A stretch of 45,740 bases of DNA from Bacilli bacterium (GTDB lineage Bacteria > Bacillota_I > Bacilli_A > RF39 > UBA660). The notes under the pieces were generated by a model. That model was given only the letters and a program-made list of their open reading frames with translations, was not told the DNA's origin and did not search any database. A program made the position numbers and the translations under genes. The first letter of the stretch is position 1, and every line of letters begins with the position of its first letter. Below are positions 16,445 through 24,738 of the stretch, piece by piece. Location of the stretch: NCBI GenBank assembly GCA_017541325.1, contig JAFXZI010000014.1, positions 1-45,740 on the forward strand, given 5' to 3'.

Positions 16445-17455
16445 TTATTTTAATGAACTAATAAGTTCAGCTTTTTTCATTGTAGAATAACCTTTTAAAC
16501 CTTGTTCTTTAGCAATAGCTTTTAATTCAGTTAAAGTCATTTCTTCATAGTTAGGTTTTTCTTCTTTTTTAGTTTCTTTCTTAGTTGTTTTCTTCTCTTC
16601 CTTTACTTCTTCTTTCTTCTCTTCTTTAACTTTTTCTACTACTTCAGTTTGTTCTTCTTTTTTAGATTTCTTTTCTTTCTTTGGTTCAGTTGGTTGTTCA
16701 TCCATTTGAGGAACCATATCTTCTCTATTTTCTTTTGGTGCTTTTTCATCTTCAGTAATATAATCAACTAATTCTCTTCCAGTTGCTTCACAAATAGCAT
16801 TAGTTAATACTCCAATCATTAACTTAACACTTCTTACAGCATCATCATTTCCTGGAATAACATAATCAACCATATCTGGGTCACAGTTAGTATCTACTAC
16901 ACCAAATACAGGAATTCCTAAAATTCTAGCTTCTTTGATAGCTATTTCTTCTTTTTTAGGATCAACAATAACTAGAGCATTAGGAAGTTTTCTCATTTCT
17001 CTAATTCCTCTTAAGTTCTTGTTTAATTTATCATATTCTTTTCTAATTTTAATTACTTCTTTTTTAGGTAATAAATTGAAAACTCCATCTTTTTCCATGT
17101 TTTCAATATCTTCCATTCTTTTAATTCTTGAACGGATTGTTCTAAAGTTAGTTAGTGTTCCTCCTAACCATCTTTCATTTACAAAATAGTTATCAGTTCT
17201 TACTGCATTTTCTTCAGCTGCTTCTTGAGCTTGTTTTTTAGTACCAACAAATAGTACTTTTCCTTCAGCTTCAGCTATTTTTTTCATAGCATCATAAGCT
17301 TCTTCTAACATTTTAACTGTTTTTTGTAAATCGATTATATAGATATCATCTCTAGATGTATAGATATATTCTTTCATCTTAGGATTCCATCTTCTTTTTT
17401 GGTGTCCGAATTGAACACCAGCTTCTAATAAATAATTCATTGAAACTACTGTCAT
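16445..17455 (-). CDS. rpsB: 30S ribosomal protein S2 with C-terminal Rho_N/SAP-like tail
   Basis: 336 residues against roughly 240-260 usual. Residues 1-231 are a standard S2 ([20 protein letters not shown], the FVGTKKQAQ block, [14 protein letters not shown], and [12 protein letters not shown]), which helps bind S1 and mRNA on the small subunit. Residues 232-302 are a Lys/Glu-rich linker. Residues 303-336 ([20 protein letters not shown] and onward to [10 protein letters not shown]) look like the small helical Rho_N/SAP/HeH module that often binds nucleic acid. The same linker and module end L20, encoded just upstream. The leader of about 90 bp holds no clear hairpin. Confidence 0.96.
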   Translation of the reverse strand: MTVVSMNYLLEAGVQFGHQKRRWNPKMKEYIYTSRDDIYIIDLQKTVKMLEEAYDAMKKIAEAEGKVLFVGTKKQAQEAAEENAVRTDNYFVNERWLGGTLTNFRTIRSRIKRMEDIENMEKDGVFNLLPKKEVIKIRKEYDKLNKNLRGIREMRKLPNALVIVDPKKEEIAIKEARILGIPVFGVVDTNCDPDMVDYVIPGNDDAVRSVKLMIGVLTNAICEATGRELVDYITEDEKAPKENREDMVPQMDEQPTEPKKEKKSKKEEQTEVVEKVKEEKKEEVKEEKKTTKKETKKEEKPNYEEMTLTELKAIAKEQGLKGYSTMKKAELISSLK

Positions 17456-17547
17456 ATTTTTCTTTTCCTTTCGTTATACACTTATTAATTTCTAAAATTT
17501 ACCACTCATAAGAGCACTAGATAAATAAATCCATTAATATGATTTTT

Positions 17548-18162
17548 TTATTTTGATAAAGCTTCAACAAGTTCAGCTTTTTTCATTTTACTAGCACCTT
17601 CTATTTTCTTTTTAGATGCAAGTTCTTTAAGTTCAGCAACTGTCATAGATGCATAATCTACTTTTTTAGTAGTTGCTTTCTTTTCTTCCTTTTTATCTTC
17701 TTTCTTTTCTTCTTTTTTAGTTTCTTTTTTAACTTCAGCTTTAGCTTCTTTTTTGTTTCCTTTTACGATTTCATTTTTTACTTCTTTTGGTGCAGCTTTA
17801 GCTTTTCCATCAAGTCCTGCTTTAGCTACTTTTACAAGCTCTGTAAATGCTTTAGGATCATTAATTGCTATTTCTGAAAGCATCTTTCTATTTACATCAA
17901 CACCAGCTTTTGCAAGTCCATTAATGAATCTAGAATAACTAATTTCATTTTCACGGCAAGCTGCATTAATTCTTGTAATCCATAATTTTCTAAAATCTCT
18001 TTTCTTTTGTTTTCTATCACGGAAAGCATATTGTCCAGAATGCATTAATTGTTCTTTAGCAGTTTTATATAATCTATGTTTACTACCAAAATAACCTTTA
18101 GCAGCTTTTAATACTTTCTTATGACGTTTCTTTGAAACAGTTCCAGTCTTTACTCTTGTCAT
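17548..18162 (-). CDS. rplT: 50S ribosomal protein L20 with C-terminal Rho_N/SAP-like tail
   Basis: 204 residues against about 118 usual. Residues 1-118 are a complete L20 ([58 protein letters not shown]), an early assembly protein that binds 23S rRNA and represses its own operon in known bacteria. Residues 119-168 are a Lys/Glu/Ala linker and 169-204 ([20 protein letters not shown] to [11 protein letters not shown]) a Rho_N/SAP-like module matching the end of S2. AGGAGG precedes the ATG. Third gene of infC-rpmI-rplT. Confidence 0.96.
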   Translation of the reverse strand: MTRVKTGTVSKKRHKKVLKAAKGYFGSKHRLYKTAKEQLMHSGQYAFRDRKQKKRDFRKLWITRINAACRENEISYSRFINGLAKAGVDVNRKMLSEIAINDPKAFTELVKVAKAGLDGKAKAAPKEVKNEIVKGNKKEAKAEVKKETKKEEKKEDKKEEKKATTKKVDYASMTVAELKELASKKKIEGASKMKKAELVEALSK

Positions 18163-18175
18163 ATTGTTCGTCCTC

Positions 18176-18367
18176 CTATCTTATTGCATTTTTTAATCTG
18201 TTAGTATCAGCTTGAGATAAACTACTAGCAGTTCTTTTCTTTCTATTAAAATTCATATTCTTTTTACCAGTATTATGTCTGTGTCCTGGTTTACCAATTG
18301 TTATACTTCCACTTTGTCTAACATTTAATACTTTCTTTAATCCTTTGTGTGTTTTAATCTTAGGCAT
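18176..18367 (-). CDS. rpmI: 50S ribosomal protein L35
   Basis: 63 residues, very basic, normal length. It starts [20 protein letters not shown] and has the family pattern [17 protein letters not shown], ending in [14 protein letters not shown] structural protein of the large subunit. Lies between infC and rplT with short gaps and an AGGAGG site. Confidence 0.97.
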   Translation of the reverse strand: MPKIKTHKGLKKVLNVRQSGSITIGKPGHRHNTGKKNMNFNRKKRTASSLSQADTNRLKNAIR

Positions 18368-18385
18368 AATTTTTCCTCCTTATTT

Positions 18386-18910
18386 TTATTTCTTTGGTGC
18401 TAAAAGCATAGTCATACTACGACCATCAAGTTTTGGCATTTGTTCAATATCTGCAAGATCAGTTAATCTTGATGAGAAATCTAAAAGCACTTCTTTACCT
18501 ATTTCAGTATGTGCCATTTGTCTACCTTTAAAACGGATACTAAGTTTTATCTTATCTCCTTTTTCAAGATATTTAGTAACTTGTCTTAATTTAGTTTCTA
18601 TATCTCCGACATCAATAGTTGGAGAAAGTCTAAATTCTTTAAGTTCAACTTTATTGGCTTTTTGTCTTTTTAAAGCATCTTTCTCTTTTTTATTTTTCTC
18701 ATACTTAAACTTATTGTAATCCATTATCTTACATACAGGCGGATTACCATTTGGATTTATAAGAACTAAATCCAATCCTGCATAATTAGCTAATGTTAAA
18801 GCATCTTGTGTAGGTTTAACACCAACTTGTTCTCCATTTGGTCCAATAACTAAAACTTGACTCAATTTAATTTGTTCATTAATTAACAAATTATTTCTTG
18901 AACTTGCTAT
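18386..18910 (-). CDS. infC: Translation initiation factor IF-3 (ATA start)
   Basis: 174 residues from the proposed start. IF-3 binds the small subunit and rejects wrong start codons and tRNAs. N-domain LLINEQIKLSQVLVIGPNGEQVG and linker PVCKIMDYNKFKYEKNKKEKD are present, as is the C-domain ELKEFRLSPTID and KIKLSIRFKGRQMAH. The nearest ATG in frame (18925) overlaps the GGAGGTG ribosome binding site. The codon 6 bases past that site is ATA (18908-18910). infC is known to use rare AUU/AUC/AUA starts, through which IF-3 limits its own synthesis, so ATA is the best call. Other starts would leave poor spacing. Confidence 0.93.
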   Translation of the reverse strand: MASSRNNLLINEQIKLSQVLVIGPNGEQVGVKPTQDALTLANYAGLDLVLINPNGNPPVCKIMDYNKFKYEKNKKEKDALKRQKANKVELKEFRLSPTIDVGDIETKLRQVTKYLEKGDKIKLSIRFKGRQMAHTEIGKEVLLDFSSRLTDLADIEQMPKLDGRSMTMLLAPKK

Positions 18911-18925
18911 AAGAAACACCTCCAT

Positions 18926-19064
18926 TAAATAATAAAAAGTAGGTACTTGTACCTACTTTAATCCCACAAAAAACAATATAAATAATTATTCTCTTTGGCA
19001 TTTACCCATCGCTAATCTGCAATCAGGTGGATGTAGGTACATCTCTTTCCTTTTCATATTTACA
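18926..19064 (-). promoter_or_regulatory. infC-rpmI-rplT leader, probable L20 attenuator
   Basis: A leader of about 140 nt in front of infC ends in a strong terminator. An upstream segment (minus strand 19040 to 19033, GTACCTAC) can pair with the terminator's own 5' arm (GTAGGTAC, 18956 to 18949), so two exclusive folds are possible. This matches the general design of the L20-controlled leaders of Bacillus-type infC operons, where L20 binding favours termination. The pairing is visible by eye; L20 binding is inferred from gene order. Confidence 0.75.
18932..18959 (-). terminator. Attenuator hairpin in the infC leader
   Basis: 11-bp stem AAAGTAGGTAC/GTACCTACTTT (arms 18936-18946 and 18949-18959) with a T-rich tail, about 25 bp before infC. 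Confidence 0.88.
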
Positions 19065-19070
19065 GGAATA

Positions 19071-19098
19071 ATTATATCATATTAATATTAATTGTCAA
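19071..19098 (-). promoter_or_regulatory. Promoter of the infC operon
   Basis: TTGACA (19093-19098) and TATAAT (19071-19076), both consensus, with a 16-bp spacer. Start near 19064. Confidence 0.82.
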
Positions 19099-19101
19099 CA
19101 A

Positions 19102-19389
19102 TTATTTAGTTTTCTTCTTTGTTGTTTTCTTTTTCTTATTATTTTTCTTTTCTTCTTTTTCTTTTTGATTCTCTTCACTTAAATTAATAGGAATCTTTTC
19201 TCTAAATGTATTTAATATAACATTTAATACAAAGAATGCTAAAGCAATAAATACATACATATAATCAAGAGTAACATAATAAGTTATTACAAATCCAATT
19301 GTAAGAAGTGCACATAGAATTATTAACCATCTAAGTACTTTTCTTTTTTTATAATTCTTATAGTTTTCCTCATTAGATAATTTCTTCAT
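19102..19389 (-). CDS. Small two-helix membrane protein with basic tail
   Basis: 95 residues, no family recognised. Two hydrophobic stretches (about 20-39 and 43-61) follow a basic N-terminus, and the last 25 residues are almost all Lys, Glu, Asn and Thr. The ATG follows GGAGAAG, 12 bp after the preceding gene, so it is the last gene of the run that starts around 20.97 kb. Its stop lies next to the infC promoter. Likely an integral membrane protein with a charged cytoplasmic tail. Confidence 0.72.
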   Translation of the reverse strand: MKKLSNEENYKNYKKRKVLRWLIILCALLTIGFVITYYVTLDYMYVFIALAFFVLNVILNTFREKIPINLSEENQKEKEEKKNNKKKKTTKKKTK

Positions 19390-19401
19390 AACTTCTCCAA
19401 T

Positions 19402-20718
19402 CTATGCAGATAAGGCAACAAATGAAACAATCGCAACAAATAAGACAAACATAACAAGTAATACTGTTATTTCAATAAATGCTGCTCTGTCTACTGGCTC
19501 TTTACCTATCTTTTTAATTTTATCTGTTTTTATAATTTTATCTCTTTTTTTACTAATATCATTTAATATATATGATACATCTGATGCTGTATATCCAATT
19601 AGTTTTAATATAGAATTATTACTACTCTCCATAAGCATTGATACTTCTGTTTCTGTAGTAGTAACCTTATCTATTGAATCAGGATTAGTAGAAATAAAAC
19701 TATTTATAATTAATGGAAGAATTTCATTATCAAACTTTTGTCCTCTTTTAAATACTACTTCTCTTTCTAATTCATTATTTCTCTTTAATAATATTACTCT
19801 TTTATCTAAATTATCTTCAGGAATTAATATTTCTACTTCATCGTTATCACGATTAGGACTGGTTTCAATAAAATCAATTATTTGTGCTACTTCCAAATCA
19901 TTATTTAAATTAATATAAGTTCTAGTAAATTCTTCTTCGGAATACTTAACATCATCTTTATTTATAGGATCTGATATTTCATAAACTCCAAAATCATTTT
20001 TTCTTTTAGATTTAAATTTTAATTTTTGAGCATATTCTTCAAAACCAATTGAACCATCTGATAAAACATAATTAACTCTATTATTATCAACAGTAGTTAT
20101 TCCAAGTGTTAAATCATTAGCTCTAATATAGAAATCATGATTAATAATATATCTTATATTTTCTACTTCTTTAGGTAATTCTACATCTTCTGGATTTTCA
20201 ATTGCATCTACAATTGCTTCAAATATAGATATTAATTTATCACTATATTCTTCTATTGATAAATCACCAGGCAAGATATTTACATTAAAATACTCTTCAG
20301 ATTTAGAGTGAATCCTTCTAAATTCTAGTTCGATTCCTTCTATTTCAAACATTTTACAAATAATACTATTTAAACGTTTTTTAGCAGCATCTTCATATTT
20401 AAATGAAACAGATTTTCCACCTCCAGGATTATTATATATATAAATATCTAATCCTAAATTTAGAGAATATTCTTCCACTGCTTTCATTACATCTTTAGCA
20501 CTTCTTCCAGAATGAGGTACTACGATATCTTTGACAATAGTTACTTCTCCACTACTAACTTTATCTATATATTTTCCTGCTTCATCAAGAAAACCTAGAA
20601 ATTCTGTTGAATCAACTTCTGTTAAAGGAAGTCTTTCAATAAACCTTTCTAGTTCATTAACACTGATCTTATTACTTCGCATAAGTTCCATTATTTCATT
20701 TAAATCATGTTCTACCAT
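19402..20718 (-). CDS. Tail-anchored protein, unknown function
   Basis: 438 residues, no family recognised. Soluble, acidic, mixed alpha/beta for most of its length, then a single hydrophobic helix at the very C-terminus (about 410-437, ITVLLVMFVLFVAIVSFVAL), so it is predicted to be tail-anchored with its bulk in the cytoplasm. The start is the ATG that overlaps the stop of the DUF1294 gene (ATGGTAG), with GGGGATGG ahead. That overlap implies coupled translation. The longer frame upstream lies wholly inside the neighbour and is not used. Confidence 0.75.
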   Translation of the reverse strand: MVEHDLNEIMELMRSNKISVNELERFIERLPLTEVDSTEFLGFLDEAGKYIDKVSSGEVTIVKDIVVPHSGRSAKDVMKAVEEYSLNLGLDIYIYNNPGGGKSVSFKYEDAAKKRLNSIICKMFEIEGIELEFRRIHSKSEEYFNVNILPGDLSIEEYSDKLISIFEAIVDAIENPEDVELPKEVENIRYIINHDFYIRANDLTLGITTVDNNRVNYVLSDGSIGFEEYAQKLKFKSKRKNDFGVYEISDPINKDDVKYSEEEFTRTYINLNNDLEVAQIIDFIETSPNRDNDEVEILIPEDNLDKRVILLKRNNELEREVVFKRGQKFDNEILPLIINSFISTNPDSIDKVTTTETEVSMLMESSNNSILKLIGYTASDVSYILNDISKKRDKIIKTDKIKKIGKEPVDRAAFIEITVLLVMFVLFVAIVSFVALSA

Positions 20719-20966
20719 AAAACCATCCCCACAACTAATATCCAAATAATAAAAATTATATAAATAGGAATATTAAACTTATTCTTCTTTGTTTTATGTC
20801 TTACTAAATGCATTCCAAAAACTAAACCAAATGCGCCACCTATAATAGAAATTAGAAGGAATAATTTCTCGCTTATACGATATTTATTATTTATAGCATA
20901 GTACTTATCTAGAATACACATAATAAAACTAAAGATGTTTATAATTACCAAATACTGAATTATCAT
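20712..20966 (-). CDS. DUF1294 family membrane protein
   Basis: 84 residues with three hydrophobic helices. It matches DUF1294: N-terminal helix, a CILDKYYA segment, basic loop NNKYRISEKLF, a helix with GGAFGLVFGM, then the diagnostic HLVRHKTKKNKF and a last helix. Function of the family is not established. The stop overlaps the next gene start. RBS GGAAGAG. Confidence 0.85.
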   Translation of the reverse strand: MIIQYLVIINIFSFIMCILDKYYAINNKYRISEKLFLLISIIGGAFGLVFGMHLVRHKTKKNKFNIPIYIIFIIWILVVGMVLW

Positions 20967-21001
20967 ATGTCTTACTCTTCCTATTCTATAAATATTATAA
21001 C

Positions 21002-21030
21002 AAAAAAAACTATAAATTAATATAGTTTTT
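21002..21030 (-). terminator. Terminator after the YtxH gene
   Basis: 10-bp stem AAAAACTATA/TATAGTTTTT (21005-21014 and 21021-21030) with a T tract on the minus strand, touching the ytxH-like stop. It separates the DUF308/DUF948/YtxH set from DUF1294. Confidence 0.8.
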
Positions 21031-21442
21031 ATTTTTCTTCTTCAGTTTCTAATCTTTTTAATATTTCTTTAGTTACTACAATAGCACTATTTCTTACTTC
21101 TTTAGCGATTGTATTTATAACAGGAGTTGTCTTTTCTTTAGTAAGTTCTATTAACTCATCTGTCTTTTCTTTTAAAAGTCCTGCTTGATCTATAGCTATA
21201 TCTTTTACTTTTTCTCTATCTAAATCTTGAATAGTTGCTTTTATTTCATCAACCTTTTCTAAGATAGCATCTTTTACTTCTTCTACATCAAGCTCTTTAG
21301 CTTTTTCAGTTAATTCATTTAGTTTAGCTTTAAGTTCTTTTTGAGTTTCTTTTCCACTCTTAGGAGCAAATAAAATTCCAATTCCTGCACCTATTCCTAA
21401 ACCTAAAACAAATTTCCCAATATTACTTTTCTTTTTACTCAT
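21029..21442 (-). CDS. YtxH-domain protein
   Basis: 137 residues. Short N-terminus, then FVLGLGIGAGIGILFAPKSGKET, the Gly-rich helix that defines YtxH proteins, followed by a long amphipathic helical region with repeated Leu/Lys/Glu. Members are often stress-linked and membrane-associated; the activity is unknown. Start chosen at ATG 21442 because GGATGA lies at the right distance; it overlaps the stop of the preceding gene by 8 bp, so translation is probably coupled. Confidence 0.85.
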   Translation of the reverse strand: MSKKKSNIGKFVLGLGIGAGIGILFAPKSGKETQKELKAKLNELTEKAKELDVEEVKDAILEKVDEIKATIQDLDREKVKDIAIDQAGLLKEKTDELIELTKEKTTPVINTIAKEVRNSAIVVTKEILKRLETEEEK

Positions 21443-21701
21443 AAAAATCATCCTCTTTCTTAAATTTTCTTAGCACTTTATTAAACTTTCTTTTAACACT
21501 ATATTTAATATTAGATATACGATCTGTTACATTTTCAATAAGTTCAAAAGCACCATCTAAAGATGATAGTTTATCATTTACATCTTTTAAAGCTTTATTA
21601 GTTTGATCTAAAATACCAATTAATTTAATTCCAACTATAATAAATACTATTATAAGAATTATTAAAAATACACTTAAAATCGCACTTAATACTGGATTCA
21701 T
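21435..21701 (-). CDS. DUF948-like membrane protein
   Basis: 88 residues. One long hydrophobic helix (about 5-27) followed by a Leu/Asp/Asn-rich helix and a basic end. It resembles the DUF948 proteins that pair with YtxH genes in Bacilli, and here it overlaps the YtxH gene, which supports the call. GAAGGAGG precedes the ATG. Confidence 0.7.
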   Translation of the reverse strand: MNPVLSAILSVFLIILIIVFIIVGIKLIGILDQTNKALKDVNDKLSSLDGAFELIENVTDRISNIKYSVKRKFNKVLRKFKKEDDFYE

Positions 21702-21713
21702 AAAACCCTCCTT

Positions 21714-22274
21714 CTAATCATTTTTCTCTACTATTTCAATATTATTAAAATATAGATATGAAATAATTATATTAATAATTGAATAAAAACAAATAAACAA
21801 TCCTAATATAATATTAATATTTAAAACTTCTCTTGTTGGATTTAAAAGTACTACAACACCTGATGCAAATAATATTATTAAACATAATAGACTAAGTCCT
21901 ATATTCTTATTATTTGATTTAGCCAGTAATTTAGTATCTTTTATTTTTAAAAATGGAAATATTATCATTATTACTCCAAATGTAACTTGTAATCCATCTT
22001 TTATTAATGTTGGAAAGACAAAAAGAATAATTGCTATTACAAAGGAAATAATCATATAAATTAAACTTATATCAAATTTCTTACTCTTTTCTTCACGTGT
22101 TACATATTTATAAAGACCAAATACTCCTATAATAGATAATATTATACCTAAAAATGTAGATATAAATGTAATTGTAGAAGTTGGTTTAAAAAATAAATAT
22201 ACTCCAAATATAATAAATAATATAGATCCAATTACATTAGTAAAAAAGATATTTCTTAATTCGTTTTTATTCAT
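21714..22274 (-). CDS. HdeD/DUF308-like membrane protein
   Basis: 186 residues with six evenly spaced hydrophobic helices in three pairs, short loops and no soluble domain. The pattern (repeat of a helix pair with GVYLFFKPTSTITFISTFLGI) is like DUF308/HdeD proteins. No catalytic motif. It lies 9 bp after the iPGM-like gene and 12 bp before the DUF948-like gene, so is in one operon with both. Confidence 0.72.
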   Translation of the reverse strand: MNKNELRNIFFTNVIGSILFIIFGVYLFFKPTSTITFISTFLGIILSIIGVFGLYKYVTREEKSKKFDISLIYMIISFVIAIILFVFPTLIKDGLQVTFGVIMIIFPFLKIKDTKLLAKSNNKNIGLSLLCLIILFASGVVVLLNPTREVLNINIILGLFICFYSIINIIISYLYFNNIEIVEKND

Positions 22275-22283
22275 AGTACACCT

Positions 22284-23849
22284 CTATTTCATATAACGTG
22301 AATAGTACCACCAAGCCAAATATATAATCATACCTATTACTATTATAATAATAGTTGTCTTATTATTCTTTTTACCCTTTAATATCAACACTGTTTTAGA
22401 AGTTGTATCACCCATTAAATAGATCAATGTTCTAGATATATTAGAGATAGAATCTGTTGCTAGTAAAGCTGTATTTTTACTATATACATCATCTACTACT
22501 ATATATGGAACTTTATTAGAATAATTAATTAAAACATCTTCGTTTTCAATCATAACATTTTCTTTTATTCCATATAATGAAGTAAATATTAACATATGAT
22601 GATTTTTATATGTATGTTCATACACTTTTCTTAACGCTTTATCCATTTGCGTAAAATTATATCTTAATTTCTCAATATCTCCCTTTTTATAATCATTCAT
22701 TAGATTATAATCAATAATAATAGTATCATTAGTACCAGTATCAATTTCATTAAGAAGAATTTGAGTCATTTCTGCAAAATAATCATTATTAATTTTAACT
22801 GATTTAGTATTTAAGAATGGACTAACTTCATTTTTATTACCATTTAAAACACTATTGATATATGTTGCACGAGATGAATCTGCGATAAGTGTTACTTTTT
22901 TATTTAATCTTTCTAGATGTTTTACAAAGTAATCGTCAGGTAAATCATACTCATATGCATGAGATAATGTTCCTTTTTCATTAATTGGTAACAAAGAAGT
23001 AATCTTAATATTAGTAGGATTATCATCTGTTGTATATAATTGTTTTGGATTAACAATAATACTTAAATATCTACTAATAGGCATATATGCATAGTTAAAT
23101 ATAAATATACTATCATTACTTTCAAATAAAACACGTCTCTTAGTTAAGAATGGAGAAATATTTTCATCTGCTACTCCATTTTTATAACGAGTATCAAATA
23201 ATGATTGCCAATCTGCCCACGTTTCACTTACTGAAGTTGTACATATCTTATATAGTTTAGATAAATTAGATATAGGTGTTGAGTCACTTACTAAATCTAC
23301 TCCTACTATTAAAGATATATTTACATTTTCATATCCAGAAATACTTCTAGTTATTTGTTTAATTGATTCTTTTGCTGTTTGAAGTCCTTTTTCACTGTTG
23401 TAACCACAGAACAAGTGAATACATACTTCTTTAACATTTTGTTTTATACATTCTTTTACAAAAGCATTCAATTGATCTCCTGTTGAATAAGAGAACTTAT
23501 CACCTATCATGAAAAAGATATGCATTTTTGATTTATTTTTAGCAGCAAAATCTATACTTTCAATCATAGTATCATTAATAAAATTATTATCTAATATTCT
23601 TTTATCCATACTATGAACAGCTAAATCAATATATCCTCCATGAGAAAAGCATTGATATCCAAATTGATATGTACTAGATTGATTTGGTAAAAAACCACAC
23701 TCACGTCCATTCGCAAGCATGCTTCCATACATATATTCTTGACTTAATCTAATTACATTAGGAGTTAAATTATCTCCCAAACTATAAGAATTAGCTGCTT
23801 CGATTCCAAAACCATTGGCTAAAAATAATACTTTTTTCTTTCCATCCAT
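22284..23849 (-). CDS. Membrane-anchored iPGM-fold pseudoenzyme
   Basis: 521 residues. The whole length follows cofactor-independent phosphoglycerate mutase (alkaline phosphatase superfamily): LFLANGFGI for LILDGWG, GFLPNQSSTYQFGY (52-65) for the GLPxGQMGNSEVGH nucleophile loop, MIGDKFSYST (114-123) for LLSDGGVHSH, HLFCGYNSE (145-153) for AFLDGRDT, IADSSRATYI (322-331) for IAETEKYAHV, and FTSLYGIKE (422-430) for ITADHGN. In each the catalytic or metal residue is lost, including the serine nucleophile. A hydrophobic helix (about 498-514) and basic end follow. A GTG upstream overlaps the GGAAAGGTGG site, so ATG 23849 is chosen. It may sense or scaffold; function unknown. Confidence 0.8.
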   Translation of the reverse strand: MDGKKKVLFLANGFGIEAANSYSLGDNLTPNVIRLSQEYMYGSMLANGRECGFLPNQSSTYQFGYQCFSHGGYIDLAVHSMDKRILDNNFINDTMIESIDFAAKNKSKMHIFFMIGDKFSYSTGDQLNAFVKECIKQNVKEVCIHLFCGYNSEKGLQTAKESIKQITRSISGYENVNISLIVGVDLVSDSTPISNLSKLYKICTTSVSETWADWQSLFDTRYKNGVADENISPFLTKRRVLFESNDSIFIFNYAYMPISRYLSIIVNPKQLYTTDDNPTNIKITSLLPINEKGTLSHAYEYDLPDDYFVKHLERLNKKVTLIADSSRATYINSVLNGNKNEVSPFLNTKSVKINNDYFAEMTQILLNEIDTGTNDTIIIDYNLMNDYKKGDIEKLRYNFTQMDKALRKVYEHTYKNHHMLIFTSLYGIKENVMIENEDVLINYSNKVPYIVVDDVYSKNTALLATDSISNISRTLIYLMGDTTSKTVLILKGKKNNKTTIIIIVIGMIIYLAWWYYSRYMK

Positions 23850-23892
23850 GCTTTTGTCCACCTTTCCATTCTAATTATATTTTAATAGAAAT

Positions 23893-24738
23893 CTATTTAT
23901 AATTCAATTCTTTTTGGATATTATATGCAATAATAACATTCTTTAGAAGAGATATTACAGTCATTCTACCTACTCCATTAGGGACTGGAGTAATAAAACT
24001 AGCCTTAGGACTAACATTTTCAAAGTCAACATCTCCTACTAGTTTTCCATCAATAAAGTTAGTTCCAACATCTATAACAACAGCACCATCTTTTACCATA
24101 TCCTCTTTTATAAAATGTGGTTTACCGACTGCTACTATAACGATATCTGCCTTATTTGTAATATTTTTCAAATCAACTGTTTTAGAGTGTGTTACAGTAA
24201 CTGTTGCATTTTCACGAAGTAAACATGCAATAAGAGGTTTTCCTACTAAATTAGACCTACCTACTAAAACTACATTCTTTCCTTCTAAATTAATATTATA
24301 TTTATGAATTAAATCCATAACTCCGAGTGCGGTACATGGAAAAAAACAATCTTTATTGTCGAATAGTTTTCCTATATTAGTAGTAGTTAATCCATCTACA
24401 TCTTTTAAAGGATCAATACTATTAATAATATTATCTTCACTTAATGAATAAGGAAGTGGTAATTGTACCATTATTCCATTAATAGAATTATCTTTATTTA
24501 ATTCATCTATTTTAGTTAAAATAGTTTTTTCATCAATATCTTCTTCGTAATTGATATGCATTACATCAATTCCTATTTTTTCTCCAAATTTCTTCTTTTG
24601 TTCTATATATTTATTACTAGCACCATCATGACCTACTTGAATAATTGCAAGTCTAGGACTAGTTTCTAATTTTTCTACTGATAGTTTTAATTCATCAATC
24701 ATTTCTAATTGTAAACTTTTGCCATCCATTATTGTCAT
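23893..24738 (-). CDS. folD: Methylenetetrahydrofolate dehydrogenase/cyclohydrolase
   Basis: 281 residues, normal size. Two-step folate enzyme giving 10-formyl-THF, with NADP. Visible are VGHDGASNKYIEQKKK, containing the catalytic-type Tyr and Lys, the GIMVQLPLP motif, DVDGLT, the nucleotide loop VGRSNLVGKPL and the C-terminal PVPNGVGRMT. The ATG follows the yfcE stop codon with no gap, with GAAGGTGA ahead, so it is in one operon with that gene. Confidence 0.97.
   Translation of the reverse strand: MTIMDGKSLQLEMIDELKLSVEKLETSPRLAIIQVGHDGASNKYIEQKKKFGEKIGIDVMHINYEEDIDEKTILTKIDELNKDNSINGIMVQLPLPYSLSEDNIINSIDPLKDVDGLTTTNIGKLFDNKDCFFPCTALGVMDLIHKYNINLEGKNVVLVGRSNLVGKPLIACLLRENATVTVTHSKTVDLKNITNKADIVIVAVGKPHFIKEDMVKDGAVVIDVGTNFIDGKLVGDVDFENVSPKASFITPVPNGVGRMTVISLLKNVIIAYNIQKELNYK

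Noticed and set aside
17456-17547. CIRCE-like or riboswitch element before rpsB
   Set aside because: The GTGCTCTTATGAGTG stretch looks palindromic at first but only three bases pair around the loop; no regulator match.
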